Positions 7,172 to 16,738 of a stretch of DNA of 35,545 bases are shown here, one piece after another. The position numbers were made by a program, and so were the translations under genes. How positions within the stretch are numbered: the stretch's first letter is position 1; each line of letters opens with the position of its first letter. Below the pieces are notes generated by a model. It was given only the letters and a program-made list of their open reading frames with translations. It was not told where the DNA came from and made no database searches. This DNA comes from Saccoglossus kowalevskii (Eukaryota > Hemichordata > Enteropneusta > Harrimaniidae). Location of the stretch: assembly GCF_000003605.2 (NCBI RefSeq), contig NW_003124225.1, positions 1 to 35,545 on the forward strand, given 5' to 3'.

Positions 7172-7243
7172 GCCTCAGTGGACAAGTGGTAAGGCGTCAG
7201 TCTCGTAAGCCGAAGATCATGGGTTCAACCCCCATCTAAGGCT
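7172..7243 (+). tRNA. tRNA-Thr(CGT), A68 lineage
   Basis: A11 and A29 mismatches, G39 wobble, A68. Confidence 0.6.
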
Positions 7244-7339
7244 CAGTTTCAATTATTTTAGATTTATAAAGTACTGTCAGTCTAACGATAGTCTATGAAT
7301 AAAGATAATTTCTTTTGTTCTGTATTTGTTCGACATGTC

Positions 7340-7411
7340 GCTTCAGTGGCCAAGTGGTAAGGCGTCGGTCTCGTAAACCGAAGATCATGGATTCAACCCC
7401 CATCTGAGGAA
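7340..7411 (+). tRNA. tRNA-Thr(CGT), A53/A72 lineage
   Basis: T3 wobble, A53, A72; class-C spacer follows. Confidence 0.63.
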
Positions 7412-7506
7412 TAGATACAACTGTTTTAGATTCATAAAATACAGTTAATCTAACGATAGTTTATGAATGAGGGCATTTTTTTTGTTTTGTATTTGTGCAA
7501 CATGTT

Positions 7507-7578
7507 GCCTCAGTGGTCAAGTGGTAAGGCGTCGGTCTCGTAAACCGAAGATCATTGGTTCAACCCCCATCTGAGGCT
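7507..7578 (+). tRNA. tRNA-Thr(CGT), T51 lineage
   Basis: T11 wobble in the D stem, T51-C63 mismatch; upstream CATGTT. Confidence 0.75.
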
Positions 7579-7674
7579 CAGTTTCAATTATTTTAGATTT
7601 ATAAAGTACAGTCAATCTAACATTATTCTATGAATGAAGATAATTTCTTTTGTTCTGTATTTGTTCGACATGTC

Positions 7675-7746
7675 GCCTCAGTGGCCAAGTGGTAAGGCGT
7701 CGGTCTCGTAAACCGAAGATTATGGGTACAACCCCCATCTAAGGCT
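7675..7746 (+). tRNA. tRNA-Thr(CGT), A55 lineage
   Basis: T48, A55, A68. Spacer mark ATTGATAAAG follows, as at 35272. Confidence 0.62.
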
Positions 7747-7842
7747 CAGTTTCAATTATTTTAGATTGATAAAGTACAGTCAATCTAAAGATATTCTATG
7801 AATGAAAATATTTTCTTTTGTTCGGTCTTTGTGCAACATGTC

Positions 7843-7914
7843 GCCTCAGTGGCCAAGTGGTAAGGCGTCGGTCTCGTAAACCGAAGATCATGGGTTCAAC
7901 CCCTATCTAAGGCT
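7843..7914 (+). tRNA. tRNA-Thr(CGT), A68 lineage
   Basis: T63 wobble and C5-A68 mismatch. Confidence 0.8.
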
Positions 7915-8010
7915 CAGTTTCAATTATTTTAGATTTATAAAGTACTGTCAGTCTAACGATATTCTATGAATGAAAATATTTTCTTTTGTTCTGTCTTTGT
8001 GCAACATGTC

Positions 8011-8082
8011 GCCTCAGTGGCCAAGTGGTAAGGCGTCGGTCTCGTAAACCGAAGATCATGGGTTCAACCCCCATCTAAGGCT
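8011..8082 (+). tRNA. tRNA-Thr(CGT), A68 lineage
   Basis: C5-A68 mismatch only. Confidence 0.82.
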
Positions 8083-8177
8083 CAGTTTCAATTATTTTAG
8101 ATTTATAAAGTACAGTCAGTCTAACGATATTCTATGAATGAAAATATTTTCTTTTGTTCTGTCTTGTGCAACATGTT

Positions 8178-8249
8178 GCCTCAGTGGCCAAGTGGTACGG
8201 CGTCGGTCTCGTAAACCGAAGATCATGGGTTCAACCCCCATCTGAGGCT
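8178..8249 (+). tRNA. tRNA-Thr(CGT)
   Basis: C21; all stems pair; upstream CATGTT. Confidence 0.85.
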
Positions 8250-8345
8250 CAGTTTCAATTATTTTAGATTTATAAAGTACAGTCAATCTAACGATATTCT
8301 ATGAATGAAAATATTTTCTTTTGTTCTGTCTTTGTGCAACATGTC

Positions 8346-8417
8346 ACCTCAGTGACCAGGTGGTAAGGCGTCGGTCTCGTAAACCGAAAATCATGGGTTC
8401 AACCCCCATCTGAGGCT
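8346..8417 (+). tRNA. tRNA-Thr(CGT), A1 lineage
   Basis: A1 (A1-C72), A10 (A10-C25), G15, A45. Acceptor and D stem both weakened and A box altered. Confidence 0.6.
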
Positions 8418-8513
8418 CAGTTTCAATTATTTTAGATTCATAAAGTACAGTCAATCTAACGATAGTCTATGAATAAAGATAATTTCTTTTGTTCTGTATT
8501 TGTTCGACATGTC

Positions 8514-8585
8514 GCCTCAGTGGCCAAGTGGTAAGGCGTCGGTCTCGTAAACCGAAGATCATGGGTTCAACCCACATCTAAGGCT
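8514..8585 (+). tRNA. tRNA-Thr(CGT), A62/A68 lineage
   Basis: A62 and A68 mismatches. Confidence 0.7.
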
Positions 8586-8681
8586 CAGTTTCAATTATTT
8601 TAGATTTATAAAGTACTGTCAGTCTAACGATATTCTATGAATGAAAATATTTTCTTTTGTTCGGTCTTTGTGCAACATGTC

Positions 8682-8753
8682 GCCTCAGTGGCCAAGTGGT
8701 AAGGCGTCGGTCTCGTAAACCGAAGATCATGGGTTCAACCCCCATCTAAGGCT
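8682..8753 (+). tRNA. tRNA-Thr(CGT), A68 lineage
   Basis: C5-A68 mismatch only. Confidence 0.82.
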
Positions 8754-8849
8754 CAGTTTCAATTATTTTAGATTTATAAAGTACTGTCAGTCTAACGATA
8801 GTCTATGAATAAAGATAATTTCTTTTGTTCTGTATTTGTTCGACATGTC

Positions 8850-8921
8850 GCCTCAGTGGCCAAGTGGTAAGGCGTCGGTCTCGTAAACCGAAGATCATGG
8901 ATTCAACCCCCATCTGAGCAA
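8850..8921 (+). tRNA. tRNA-Thr(CGT), A53/A72 lineage
   Basis: A53, C71, A72: two terminal acceptor mismatches; class-C spacer follows. Confidence 0.58.
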
Positions 8922-9016
8922 TAGATACAACTGTTTTAGATTCATAAAATACAGTTAATCTAACGATAGTTTATGAATGAGGGCATTTTTTTTGTTTTGT
9001 ATTTGTGCAACATGTC

Positions 9017-9088
9017 GCCTCAGTGGCCAAGTGGTAAGGCGTCGGTCTCGTAAACCGAAGATCATGGGTTCAACCCCCATCTAAGGCT
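9017..9088 (+). tRNA. tRNA-Thr(CGT), A68 lineage
   Basis: C5-A68 mismatch only. Confidence 0.82.
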
Positions 9089-9184
9089 CAGTTTCAATTA
9101 TTTTAGATTTATAAAGTACAGTCAGTCTAACGATATTCTATGAATAAAAATATTTTCTTTGGTTCTGTCTTTGTGCAACATGTC

Positions 9185-9256
9185 GCCTCAGTGGCCAAGT
9201 GGTAAGGCGTCGGTCTCGTAAACCGAAGATCATGGGTTCAACCCCCATCTGAGGCT
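9185..9256 (+). tRNA. tRNA-Thr(CGT)
   Basis: Perfect copy. Confidence 0.93.
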
Positions 9257-9352
9257 CAGTTTCAATTATTTTAGATTCATAAAGTACAGTCAATCTAACG
9301 ATAGTCTATGAATAAAGATAATTTCTTTTGTTTTGTATTTGTGCAACATGTC

Positions 9353-9424
9353 GCCTCAGTGGCCAAGTGGTAAGGCGTCGGTCTCGTAAACCGAAGATCA
9401 TTGGTTCAACCCCCATCTGAGGCT
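9353..9424 (+). tRNA. tRNA-Thr(CGT), T51 lineage
   Basis: T51-C63 mismatch only. Confidence 0.82.
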
Positions 9425-9520
9425 CAGTTTCAATTATTTTAGATTTATAAAGTACAGTCAATCTAACATTATTCTATGAATGAAGATAATTTCTTTTGTT
9501 CTGTATTTGTTCGACATGTC

Positions 9521-9592
9521 GCCTCAGTGGCCAAGTGGTAAGGCGTCGGTCTCGTAAACCGAAGATTATGGGTACAACCCCCATCTAAGGCT
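9521..9592 (+). tRNA. tRNA-Thr(CGT), A55 lineage
   Basis: T48, A55, A68. Confidence 0.62.
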
Positions 9593-9688
9593 CAGTTTCA
9601 ATTATTTTAGATTTATAAAGTACAGTCAATCTAAAGATATTCTATGAATGAAAATATTTTCTTTTGTTCTGTCTTTGCGCAACATGTC

Positions 9689-9760
9689 GCCTCAGTGGCC
9701 AAGTGGTAAGGCGTCGGTCTCGTAAACTGAAGATCATGGGTTCAACCCCCATCTAAGGCT
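9689..9760 (+). tRNA. tRNA-Thr(CGT), A68 lineage
   Basis: T41 wobble and C5-A68 mismatch. Confidence 0.8.
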
Positions 9761-9856
9761 CAGTTTCAATTATTTTAGATTTATAAAGTACTGTCAGTCT
9801 AACGATATTCTATGAATGAAAATATTTTCTTTTGTTCTGTCTTTGTGCAACATGTC

Positions 9857-9928
9857 GCCTCAGTGGCCAAGTGGTAAGGTGTCGGTATCGTAAACCGAAG
9901 ATCATGGGTTCAACCCCCATCTAAGGCT
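9857..9928 (+). tRNA. tRNA-Thr(CGT), A68 lineage
   Basis: T25 wobble, A32, A68. Confidence 0.75.
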
Positions 9929-10024
9929 CAGTTTCAATTATTTTAGATTTATAAAGTACAGTCAGTCTAACGATATTCTATGAATGAAAATATTTTCTTT
10001 TGTTCTGTCTTTGTGCAACATGTT

Positions 10025-10096
10025 GCCTCAGTGGCCAAGTGGTACGGCGTCGGTCTCGTAAACCAAAGATCATGGGTTCAACCCCCATCTGAGGCT
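10025..10096 (+). tRNA. tRNA-Thr(CGT)
   Basis: C21 and A42 (C28-A42 mismatch); upstream CATGTT. Confidence 0.75.
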
Positions 10097-10192
10097 CAGT
10101 TTCAATTATTTTAGATTTATAAAGTACAGTCAATCTAACGATATTCTATGAATGAAAATATTTTCTTTTGTTCTGTCTTTGTGCAACATGTC

Positions 10193-10264
10193 GCCTCAGT
10201 GGCCAAGTGGTAAGGCGTCGGTCTCGTAAACCGAAGATCATGGGTTCAACCCCCATCTGAGGCT
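10193..10264 (+). tRNA. tRNA-Thr(CGT)
   Basis: Perfect copy. Confidence 0.93.
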
Positions 10265-10360
10265 CAGTTTCAATTATTTTAGATTCATAAAGTACAGTCA
10301 ATCTAACGATAGTCTATGAATAAAGATAATTTCTTTTGTTCTGTATTTGTTCGACATGTC

Positions 10361-10432
10361 GCCTCAGTGGCCAAGTGGTAAGGTGTCGGTCTCGAAAACC
10401 GAAGATCATGGATTCAACCCCCATCTGAGGAA
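10361..10432 (+). tRNA. tRNA-like with anticodon CGA (Ser-type)
   Basis: A36 gives CGA; T25 wobble, A53, A72; class-C spacer follows. Confidence 0.65.
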
Positions 10433-10527
10433 TAGATACAACTGTTTTAGATTCATAAAGTACAGTTAATCTAACGATAGTTTATGAATGAGGGCATTTT
10501 TTTTGTTTTGTATTTGTGCAACATGTC

Positions 10528-10599
10528 GCCTCAGTGGCCAAGTGGTAAGGCGTCGGTCTCGTAAACCGAAGATCATGGGTTCAACCCCCATCTAAGGCT
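10528..10599 (+). tRNA. tRNA-Thr(CGT), A68 lineage
   Basis: C5-A68 mismatch only. Confidence 0.82.
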
Positions 10600-10695
10600 C
10601 AGTTTCAATTATTTTAGATTTATAAAGTACTGTCAGTCTAACGATAGTCTATGAATAAAGATAATTTCTTTTGTTCTGTATTTGTTCGACATGTC

Positions 10696-10767
10696 GCCTC
10701 AGTGGCCAAGTGGTAAGGTGTCGGTCTCGAAAACCGAAGATCATGGATTCAACCCCCATCTGAGGAA
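10696..10767 (+). tRNA. tRNA-like with anticodon CGA (Ser-type)
   Basis: A36 gives CGA; T25 wobble, A53, A72. Its partner in the next 1,342-base copy (12038) keeps CGT. Confidence 0.65.
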
Positions 10768-10862
10768 TAGATACAACTGTTTTAGATTCATAAAGTACAG
10801 TTAATCTAACGATAGTTTATGAATGAGGGCATTTTTTTTGTTTTGTATTTGTGCAACATGTC

Positions 10863-10934
10863 GCCTCAGTGGCCAAGTGGTAAGGCGTCGGTCTCGTAAA
10901 CCGAAGATCATGGGTTCAACCCCCATCTAAGGCT
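10863..10934 (+). tRNA. tRNA-Thr(CGT), A68 lineage
   Basis: C5-A68 mismatch only. Confidence 0.82.
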
Positions 10935-11030
10935 CAGTTTCAATTATTTTAGATTTATAAAGTACAGTCAGTCTAACGATATTCTATGAATGAAAATATT
11001 TTCTTTGGTTCTGTCTTTGTGCAACATGTC

Positions 11031-11102
11031 GCCTCAGTGGCCAAGTGGTAAGGCGTCGGTCTCGTAAACCGAAGATCATGGGTTCAACCCCCATCTGAGG
11101 CT
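11031..11102 (+). tRNA. tRNA-Thr(CGT)
   Basis: Perfect copy. Confidence 0.93.
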
Positions 11103-11198
11103 CAGTTTCAATTATTTTAGATTCATAAAGTACAGTCAATCTAACGATAGTCTATGAATAAAGATAATTTCTTTTGTTTTGTATTTGTGCAACATGTC

Positions 11199-11270
11199 GC
11201 CTCAGTGGCCAAGTGGTAAGGCGTCGGTCTCGTAAACCGAAGATCATTGGTTCAACCCCCATCTGAGGCT
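11199..11270 (+). tRNA. tRNA-Thr(CGT), T51 lineage
   Basis: T51-C63 mismatch only. Confidence 0.82.
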
Positions 11271-11366
11271 CAGTTTCAATTATTTTAGATTTATAAAGTA
11301 CAGTCAGTCTAACGATATTCTATGAATGAAAATATTTTCTTTTGTTCTGTCTTTGTGCAACATGTT

Positions 11367-11438
11367 GCCTCAGTGGCCAAGTGGTACGGCGTCGGTCTCG
11401 TAAACCAAAGATCATGGGTTCAACCCCCATCTGAGGCT
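11367..11438 (+). tRNA. tRNA-Thr(CGT)
   Basis: C21 and A42; upstream CATGTT. Starts the second 1,342-base copy. Confidence 0.75.
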
Positions 11439-11534
11439 CAGTTTCAATTATTTTAGATTTATAAAGTACAGTCAATCTAACGATATTCTATGAATGAAAA
11501 TATTTTCTTTTGTTCTGTCTTTGTGCAACATGTC

Positions 11535-11606
11535 GCCTCAGTGGCCAAGTGGTAAGGCGTCGGTCTCGTAAACCGAAGATCATGGGTTCAACCCCCATCT
11601 GAGGCT
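11535..11606 (+). tRNA. tRNA-Thr(CGT)
   Basis: Perfect copy. Confidence 0.93.
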
Positions 11607-11702
11607 CAGTTTCAATTATTTTAGATTCATAAAGTACAGTCAATCTAACGATAGTCTATGAATAAAGATAATTTCTTTTGTTCTGTATTTGTTCGACATG
11701 TC

Positions 11703-11774
11703 GCCTCAGTGGCCAAGTGGTAAGGTGTCGGTCTCGAAAACCGAAGATCATGGATTCAACCCCCATCTGAGGAA
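11703..11774 (+). tRNA. tRNA-like with anticodon CGA (Ser-type)
   Basis: A36 gives CGA; T25, A53, A72; class-C spacer follows. Confidence 0.65.
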
Positions 11775-11869
11775 TAGATACAACTGTTTTAGATTCATAA
11801 AGTACAGTTAATCTAACGATAGTTTATGAATGAGGGCATTTTTTTTGTTTTGTATTTGTGCAACATGTC

Positions 11870-11941
11870 GCCTCAGTGGCCAAGTGGTAAGGCGTCGGTC
11901 TCGTAAACCGAAGATCATGGGTTCAACCCCCATCTAAGGCT
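11870..11941 (+). tRNA. tRNA-Thr(CGT), A68 lineage
   Basis: C5-A68 mismatch only. Confidence 0.82.
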
Positions 11942-12037
11942 CAGTTTCAATTATTTTAGATTTATAAAGTACTGTCAGTCTAACGATAGTCTATGAATAA
12001 AGATAATTTCTTTTGTTCTGTATTTGTTCGACATGTC

Positions 12038-12109
12038 GCCTCAGTGGCCAAGTGGTAAGGCGTCGGTCTCGTAAACCGAAGATCATGGATTCAACCCCCA
12101 TCTGAGGAA
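12038..12109 (+). tRNA. tRNA-Thr(CGT), A53/A72 lineage
   Basis: A53 and A72; class-C spacer follows. Confidence 0.65.
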
Positions 12110-12204
12110 TAGATACAACTGTTTTAGATTCATAAAATACAGTTAATCTAACGATAGTTTATGAATGAGGGCATTTTTTTTGTTTTGTATTTGTGCAACA
12201 TGTC

Positions 12205-12276
12205 GCCTCAGTGGCCAAGTGGTAAGGCGTCGGTCTCGTAAACCGAAGATCATGGGTTCAACCCCCATCTAAGGCT
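12205..12276 (+). tRNA. tRNA-Thr(CGT), A68 lineage
   Basis: C5-A68 mismatch only. Confidence 0.82.
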
Positions 12277-12372
12277 CAGTTTCAATTATTTTAGATTTAT
12301 AAAGTACAGTCAGTCTAACGATATTCTATGAATGAAAATATTTTCTTTGGTTCTGTCTTTGTGCAACATGTC

Positions 12373-12444
12373 GCCTCAGTGGCCAAGTGGTAAGGCGTCG
12401 GTCTCGTAAACCGAAGATCATGGGTTCAACCCCCATCTGAGGCT
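12373..12444 (+). tRNA. tRNA-Thr(CGT)
   Basis: Perfect copy. Confidence 0.93.
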
Positions 12445-12540
12445 CAGTTTCAATTATTTTAGATTCATAAAGTACAGTCAATCTAACGATAGTCTATGAA
12501 TAAAGATAATTTCTTTTGTTTTGTATTTGTGCAACATGTC

Positions 12541-12612
12541 GCCTCAGTGGCCAAGTGGTAAGGCGTCGGTCTCGTAAACCGAAGATCATTGGTTCAACCC
12601 CCATCTGAGGCT
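12541..12612 (+). tRNA. tRNA-Thr(CGT), T51 lineage
   Basis: T51-C63 mismatch only. Confidence 0.82.
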
Positions 12613-12708
12613 CAGTTTCAATTATTTTAGATTTATAAAGTACAGTCAATCTAACATTATTCTATGAATGAAGATAATTTCTTTTGTTCTGTATTTGTTC
12701 GACATGTC

Positions 12709-12780
12709 GCCTCAGTGGCCAAGTGGTAAGGCATCGGTCTCGTAAACCGAAGATTATGGGTACAACCCCCATCTAAGGCT
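12709..12780 (+). tRNA. tRNA-Thr(CGT), A55 lineage
   Basis: A26, T48, A55, A68. Confidence 0.6.
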
Positions 12781-12876
12781 CAGTTTCAATTATTTTAGAT
12801 TTATAAAGTACAGTCAATCTAACGATATTCTATGAATGAAAATATTTTCTTTTGTTCTGTCTTTGTGCAACATGTC

Positions 12877-12948
12877 GCCTCAGTGGCCAAGTGGTAAGAC
12901 GTCGGTCTCGTAAACCGAAGATCATGGGTTCAACCCACATCTAATGCT
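12877..12948 (+). tRNA. tRNA-Thr(CGT), A62/A68/T70 lineage
   Basis: A24 (C11-A24), A62, A68, T70: mismatches in D, T and acceptor stems. Confidence 0.55.
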
Positions 12949-13044
12949 CAGTTTCAATTATTTTAGATTTATAAAGTACAGTCAATCTAACGATATTCTA
13001 TGAATGAAAATATTTTCTTTTGTTCTGTCTTCGTGCAACATGTC

Positions 13045-13116
13045 GCCTCAGTGGCCAAGTGGTAAGGCGTCGGTCTCGTAAACCGAAGATCATGGGTTCA
13101 ACCCACATCTAATGCT
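13045..13116 (+). tRNA. tRNA-Thr(CGT), A62/A68/T70 lineage
   Basis: A62, A68, T70. Upstream spacer mark CTTCGTGC. Confidence 0.6.
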
Positions 13117-13212
13117 CAGTTTCAATTATTTTAGATTTATAAAGTACTGTCAGTCTAACGATATTCTATGAATGAAAATATTTTCTTTTGTTCTGTCTTT
13201 GTGCAACATGTC

Positions 13213-13284
13213 GCCTCAGTGGCCAAGTGGTAAGGCGTCGGTCTCGTAAACCGAAGATCATGGGTTCAACCCCCATCTGAGGCT
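13213..13284 (+). tRNA. tRNA-Thr(CGT)
   Basis: Perfect copy. Confidence 0.93.
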
Positions 13285-13380
13285 CAGTTTCAATTATTTT
13301 AGATTCATAAAGTACAGTCAATCTAACGATAGTCTATGAATAAAGATAATTTCTTTTGTTCTGTATTTGTTCGACATGTC

Positions 13381-13452
13381 GCCTCAGTGGCCAAGTGGTA
13401 AGGCGTCGGTCTCGTAAACCGAAGATCATGGGTTCAACCCCCATCTAAGGCT
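13381..13452 (+). tRNA. tRNA-Thr(CGT), A68 lineage
   Basis: C5-A68 mismatch only. Confidence 0.82.
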
Positions 13453-13548
13453 CAGTTTCAATTATTTTAGATTTATAAAGTACAGTCAGTCTAACGATAT
13501 TCTATGAATGAAAATATTTTCTTTTGTTCTGTCTTTGTGCAACCTGTC

Positions 13549-13620
13549 GCCTCAGTGGCCAAGTGGTAAGGCGTCGGTCTCGTAAACCGAAGATCATGGG
13601 TTCAACCCCCATCTGAGGCT
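13549..13620 (+). tRNA. tRNA-Thr(CGT)
   Basis: Perfect copy; upstream AACCTGTC in place of AACATGTC. Confidence 0.93.
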
Positions 13621-13716
13621 CAGTTTCAATTATTTTAGATTCATAAAGTACAGTCAATCTAACGATAGTCTATGAATAAAGATAATTTCTTTTGTTCTGT
13701 ATTTGTTCGACATGTC

Positions 13717-13788
13717 GCCTCAGTGGCCAAGTGGTAAGGCGTCGGTCTCGTAAACCGAAGATTATGGGTACAACCCCCATCTAAGGCT
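13717..13788 (+). tRNA. tRNA-Thr(CGT), A55 lineage
   Basis: T48, A55, A68. Begins a repeat of 12709 onward at an offset of 1,008 bases. Confidence 0.62.
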
Positions 13789-13884
13789 CAGTTTCAATTA
13801 TTTTAGATTTATAAAGTACAGTCAATCTAACGATATTCTATGAATGAAAATATTTTCTTTTGTTCTGTCTTTGTGCAACATGTC

Positions 13885-13956
13885 GCCTCAGTGGCCAAGT
13901 GGTAAGACGTCGGTCTCGTAAACCGAAGATCATGGGTTCAACCCACATCTAATGCT
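13885..13956 (+). tRNA. tRNA-Thr(CGT), A62/A68/T70 lineage
   Basis: A24, A62, A68, T70. Confidence 0.55.
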
Positions 13957-14052
13957 CAGTTTCAATTATTTTAGATTTATAAAGTACAGTCAATCTAACG
14001 ATATTCTATGAATGAAAATATTTTCTTTTGTTCTGTCTTCGTGCAACATGTC

Positions 14053-14124
14053 GCCTCAGTGGCCAAGTGGTAAGGCGTCGGTCTCGTAAACCGAAGATCA
14101 TGGGTTCAACCCACATCTAATGCT
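14053..14124 (+). tRNA. tRNA-Thr(CGT), A62/A68/T70 lineage
   Basis: A62, A68, T70; upstream CTTCGTGC. Confidence 0.6.
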
Positions 14125-14220
14125 CAGTTTCAATTATTTTAGATTTATAAAGTACTGTCAGTCTAACGATATTCTATGAATGAAAATATTTTCTTTTGTT
14201 CTGTCTTTGTGCAACATGTC

Positions 14221-14292
14221 GCCTCAGTGGCCAAGTGGTAAGGCGTCGGTCTCGTAAACCGAAGATCATGGGTTCAACCCCCATCTAAGGCT
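14221..14292 (+). tRNA. tRNA-Thr(CGT), A68 lineage
   Basis: C5-A68 mismatch only. Confidence 0.82.
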
Positions 14293-14388
14293 CAGTTTCA
14301 ATTATTTTAGATTTATAAAGTACAGTCAGTCTAACGATATTCTATGAATGAAAATATTTTCTTTTGTTCTGTCTTTGTGCAACATGTC

Positions 14389-14460
14389 GCCTCAGTGGCC
14401 AAGTGGTAAGGCGTCGGTCTCGTAAAACGAAGATCATGGGTTCAACCCCTATCTAAGGCT
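14389..14460 (+). tRNA. tRNA-Thr(CGT)
   Basis: A40, T63 wobble, A68; same as 2143. Confidence 0.7.
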
Positions 14461-14556
14461 CAGTTTCAATTATTTTAGATTTATAAAGTACAGTCAATCT
14501 AACGATATTCTATGAATAAAGATAATTTCTTTTGTTCTGTATTTGTTCGACATGTC

Positions 14557-14628
14557 GCCTCAGTGGCCAAGTGGTAAGGCGTCGGTCTCGTAAACCGAAG
14601 ATCATGGATTCAACCCCCATCTGAGGAA
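14557..14628 (+). tRNA. tRNA-Thr(CGT), A53/A72 lineage
   Basis: A53 and A72; class-C spacer follows. Confidence 0.65.
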
Positions 14629-14722
14629 TAGATACAACTGTTTTAGATTCATAAAATACAGTTAATCTAACGATAGTTTATGAATGAGGGCATTTTTTTG
14701 TTTTGTATTTGTGCAACATGTC

Positions 14723-14794
14723 GCCTCAGTGGCCAAGTGGTACGGCGTCGGTCTCGTAAACCGAAGATCATGGGTTCAACCCCCATCTAAGGCT
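14723..14794 (+). tRNA. tRNA-Thr(CGT), A68 lineage
   Basis: C21; C5-A68 mismatch. Confidence 0.78.
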
Positions 14795-14890
14795 CAGTTT
14801 CAATTATTTTAGATTTATAAAGTACTGTCAGTCTAACGATATTCTATGAATGAAAATATTTTCTTTTGTTCTGTCTTTGTGCAACATGTC

Positions 14891-14962
14891 GCCTCAGTGG
14901 CCAAGTGGTAAGGCGTCGGTCTCGTAAACCGAAGATCATGGGTTCAACCCCTATCTGAGGCT
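14891..14962 (+). tRNA. tRNA-Thr(CGT)
   Basis: Only T63 wobble differs. Confidence 0.88.
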
Positions 14963-15058
14963 CAGTTTCAATTATTTTAGATTCATAAAGTACAGTCAAT
15001 CTAACGATAGTCTATGAATAAAGATAATTTCTTTTGTTCTGTATTTGTTCGACATGTC

Positions 15059-15130
15059 GCCTCAGTGGCCAAGTGGTAAGGCGTCGGTCTCGTAAACCGA
15101 AGATCATGGATTCAACCCCTATCTGAGGAA
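15059..15130 (+). tRNA. tRNA-Thr(CGT), A53/A72 lineage
   Basis: A53, T63, A72; class-C spacer follows. Confidence 0.65.
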
Positions 15131-15226
15131 TAGATACAACTGTTTTAGATTCATAAAATACAGTTAATCTAACGATAGTTTATGAATGAGGGCATTTTTT
15201 TTTGTTTTGTATTTGTGCAACATGTC

Positions 15227-15298
15227 GCCTCAGTGGCCAAGTGGTAAGGCGTCGGTCTCGTAAACCGAAGATCATTGGTTCAACTCCCATCTGAGGCT
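15227..15298 (+). tRNA. tRNA-Thr(CGT), T51 lineage
   Basis: T51-C63 mismatch; T60. Confidence 0.8.
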
Positions 15299-15394
15299 CA
15301 GTTTCAATTATTTTAGATTTATAAAGTACAGTCAATCTAACGATAGTCTATGAATAAAGATAATTTCTTTTGTTCTGTATTTGTTCGACATGTC

Positions 15395-15466
15395 GCCTCA
15401 GTGGCCAAGTGGTAAGGCGTCGGTCTCGTAAACCGAAGATCATGGATTCAACCCCTATCTGAGGAA
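15395..15466 (+). tRNA. tRNA-Thr(CGT), A53/A72 lineage
   Basis: A53, T63, A72; class-C spacer follows. Confidence 0.65.
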
Positions 15467-15562
15467 TAGATACAACTGTTTTAGATTCATAAAATACAGT
15501 TAATCTAACGATAGTTTATGAATGAGGGCATTTTTTTTTGTTTTGTATTTGTGCAACATGTC

Positions 15563-15634
15563 GCCTCAGTGGCCAAGTGGTAAGGCGTCGGTCTCGTAAA
15601 CCGAAGATCATTGGTTCAACCCCCATCTGAGGCT
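15563..15634 (+). tRNA. tRNA-Thr(CGT), T51 lineage
   Basis: T51-C63 mismatch only. Confidence 0.82.
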
Positions 15635-15730
15635 CAGTTTCAATTATTTTAGATTTATAAAGTACAGTCAATCTAACGATATTCTATGAATGAAGATAAT
15701 TTCTTTTGTTCTGTATTTGTTCGACATGTC

Positions 15731-15802
15731 GCCTCAGTGGCCAAGTGGTAAGGCGTCGGTCTCGTAAACCGAAGATTATGGGTACAACCCCCATCTAAGG
15801 CT
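15731..15802 (+). tRNA. tRNA-Thr(CGT), A55 lineage
   Basis: T48, A55, A68. Confidence 0.62.
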
Positions 15803-15898
15803 CAGTTTCAATTATTTTAGATTTATAAAGTACAGTCAATCTAACGATATTCTATGAATGAAAATATTTTCTTTTGTTCTGTCTTCGTGCAACATGTC

Positions 15899-15970
15899 GC
15901 CTCAGTGGCCAAGTGGTAAGGCGTCGGTCTCGTAAACCGAAGATCATGGGTTCAACCCACATCTAATGCT
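15899..15970 (+). tRNA. tRNA-Thr(CGT), A62/A68/T70 lineage
   Basis: A62, A68, T70; first of three such units in a row. Confidence 0.6.
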
Positions 15971-16066
15971 CAGTTTCAATTATTTTAGATTTATAAAGTA
16001 CTGTCAGTCTAACGATATTCTATGAATGAAAATATTTTCTTTTGTTCTGTCTTTGTGCAACATGTC

Positions 16067-16138
16067 GCCTCAGTGGCCAAGTGGTAAGGCGTCGGTCTCG
16101 TAAACCGAAGATCATGGGTTCAACCCACATCTAATGCT
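16067..16138 (+). tRNA. tRNA-Thr(CGT), A62/A68/T70 lineage
   Basis: A62, A68, T70. Confidence 0.6.
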
Positions 16139-16234
16139 CAGTTTCAATTATTTTAGATTTATAAAGTACAGTCAATCTAACGATATTCTATGAATGAAAA
16201 TATTTTCTTTTGTTCTGTCTTCGTGCAACATGTC

Positions 16235-16306
16235 GCCTCAGTGGCCAAGTGGTAAGGCGTCGGTCTCGTAAACCGAAGATCATGGGTTCAACCCACATCT
16301 AATGCT
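16235..16306 (+). tRNA. tRNA-Thr(CGT), A62/A68/T70 lineage
   Basis: A62, A68, T70. Confidence 0.6.
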
Positions 16307-16402
16307 CAGTTTCAATTATTTTAGATTTATAAAGTACTGTCAGTCTAACGATATTCTATGAATGAAAATATTTTCTTTTGTTCTGTCTTTGTGCAACATG
16401 TC

Positions 16403-16474
16403 GCCTCAGTGGCCAAGTGGTAAGGCGTCGGTCTCGTAAACCGAAGATCATGGGTTCAACCCCCATCTAAGGCT
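16403..16474 (+). tRNA. tRNA-Thr(CGT), A68 lineage
   Basis: C5-A68 mismatch only. Confidence 0.82.
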
Positions 16475-16570
16475 CAGTTTCAATTATTTTAGATTTATAA
16501 AGTACAGTCAGTCTAACGATATTCTATGAATGAAAATATTTTCTTTTGTTCTGTCTTTGTGCAACCTGTC

Positions 16571-16642
16571 GCCTCAGTGGCCAAGTGGTAAGGCGTCGGT
16601 CTCGTAAACTGAAGATCATGGGTTCAACCCCCATCTGAGGCT
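16571..16642 (+). tRNA. tRNA-Thr(CGT)
   Basis: Only T41 (G29-T41 wobble) differs; upstream AACCTGTC. Confidence 0.88.
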
Positions 16643-16738
16643 CAGTTTCAATTATTTTAGATTCATAAAGTACAGTCAATCTAACGATAGTCTATGAATA
16701 AAGATAATTTCTTTTGTTCTGTATTTGTTCGACATGTC

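Larger units (their letters stand above)
8514..10432 (+). repeat. 12-unit block repeated at 26480-28398
   Basis: Twelve consecutive unit starts recur with a constant offset of 17,966 bases. Shared marks include A62/A68, A53/A72, TTGGTTCTG spacer, T51, A55, T25 with A32, and C21 with A42. Parts recur at 17075-17817 (offset 8,561) and 24633-25207 (offset 16,119). Confidence 0.85.
10025..12708 (+). repeat. 8-unit direct duplication, period 1,342 bases
   Basis: Units at 10025-11199 are followed directly by a second set at 11367-12541 with every start shifted by 1,342 bases. Order of marks: C21/A42, perfect, CGA anticodon, A68, A53/A72 unit, A68, perfect, T51. One clear difference is unit five: CGA anticodon with T25 in the first copy (10696), CGT in the second (12038). 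Confidence 0.85.
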
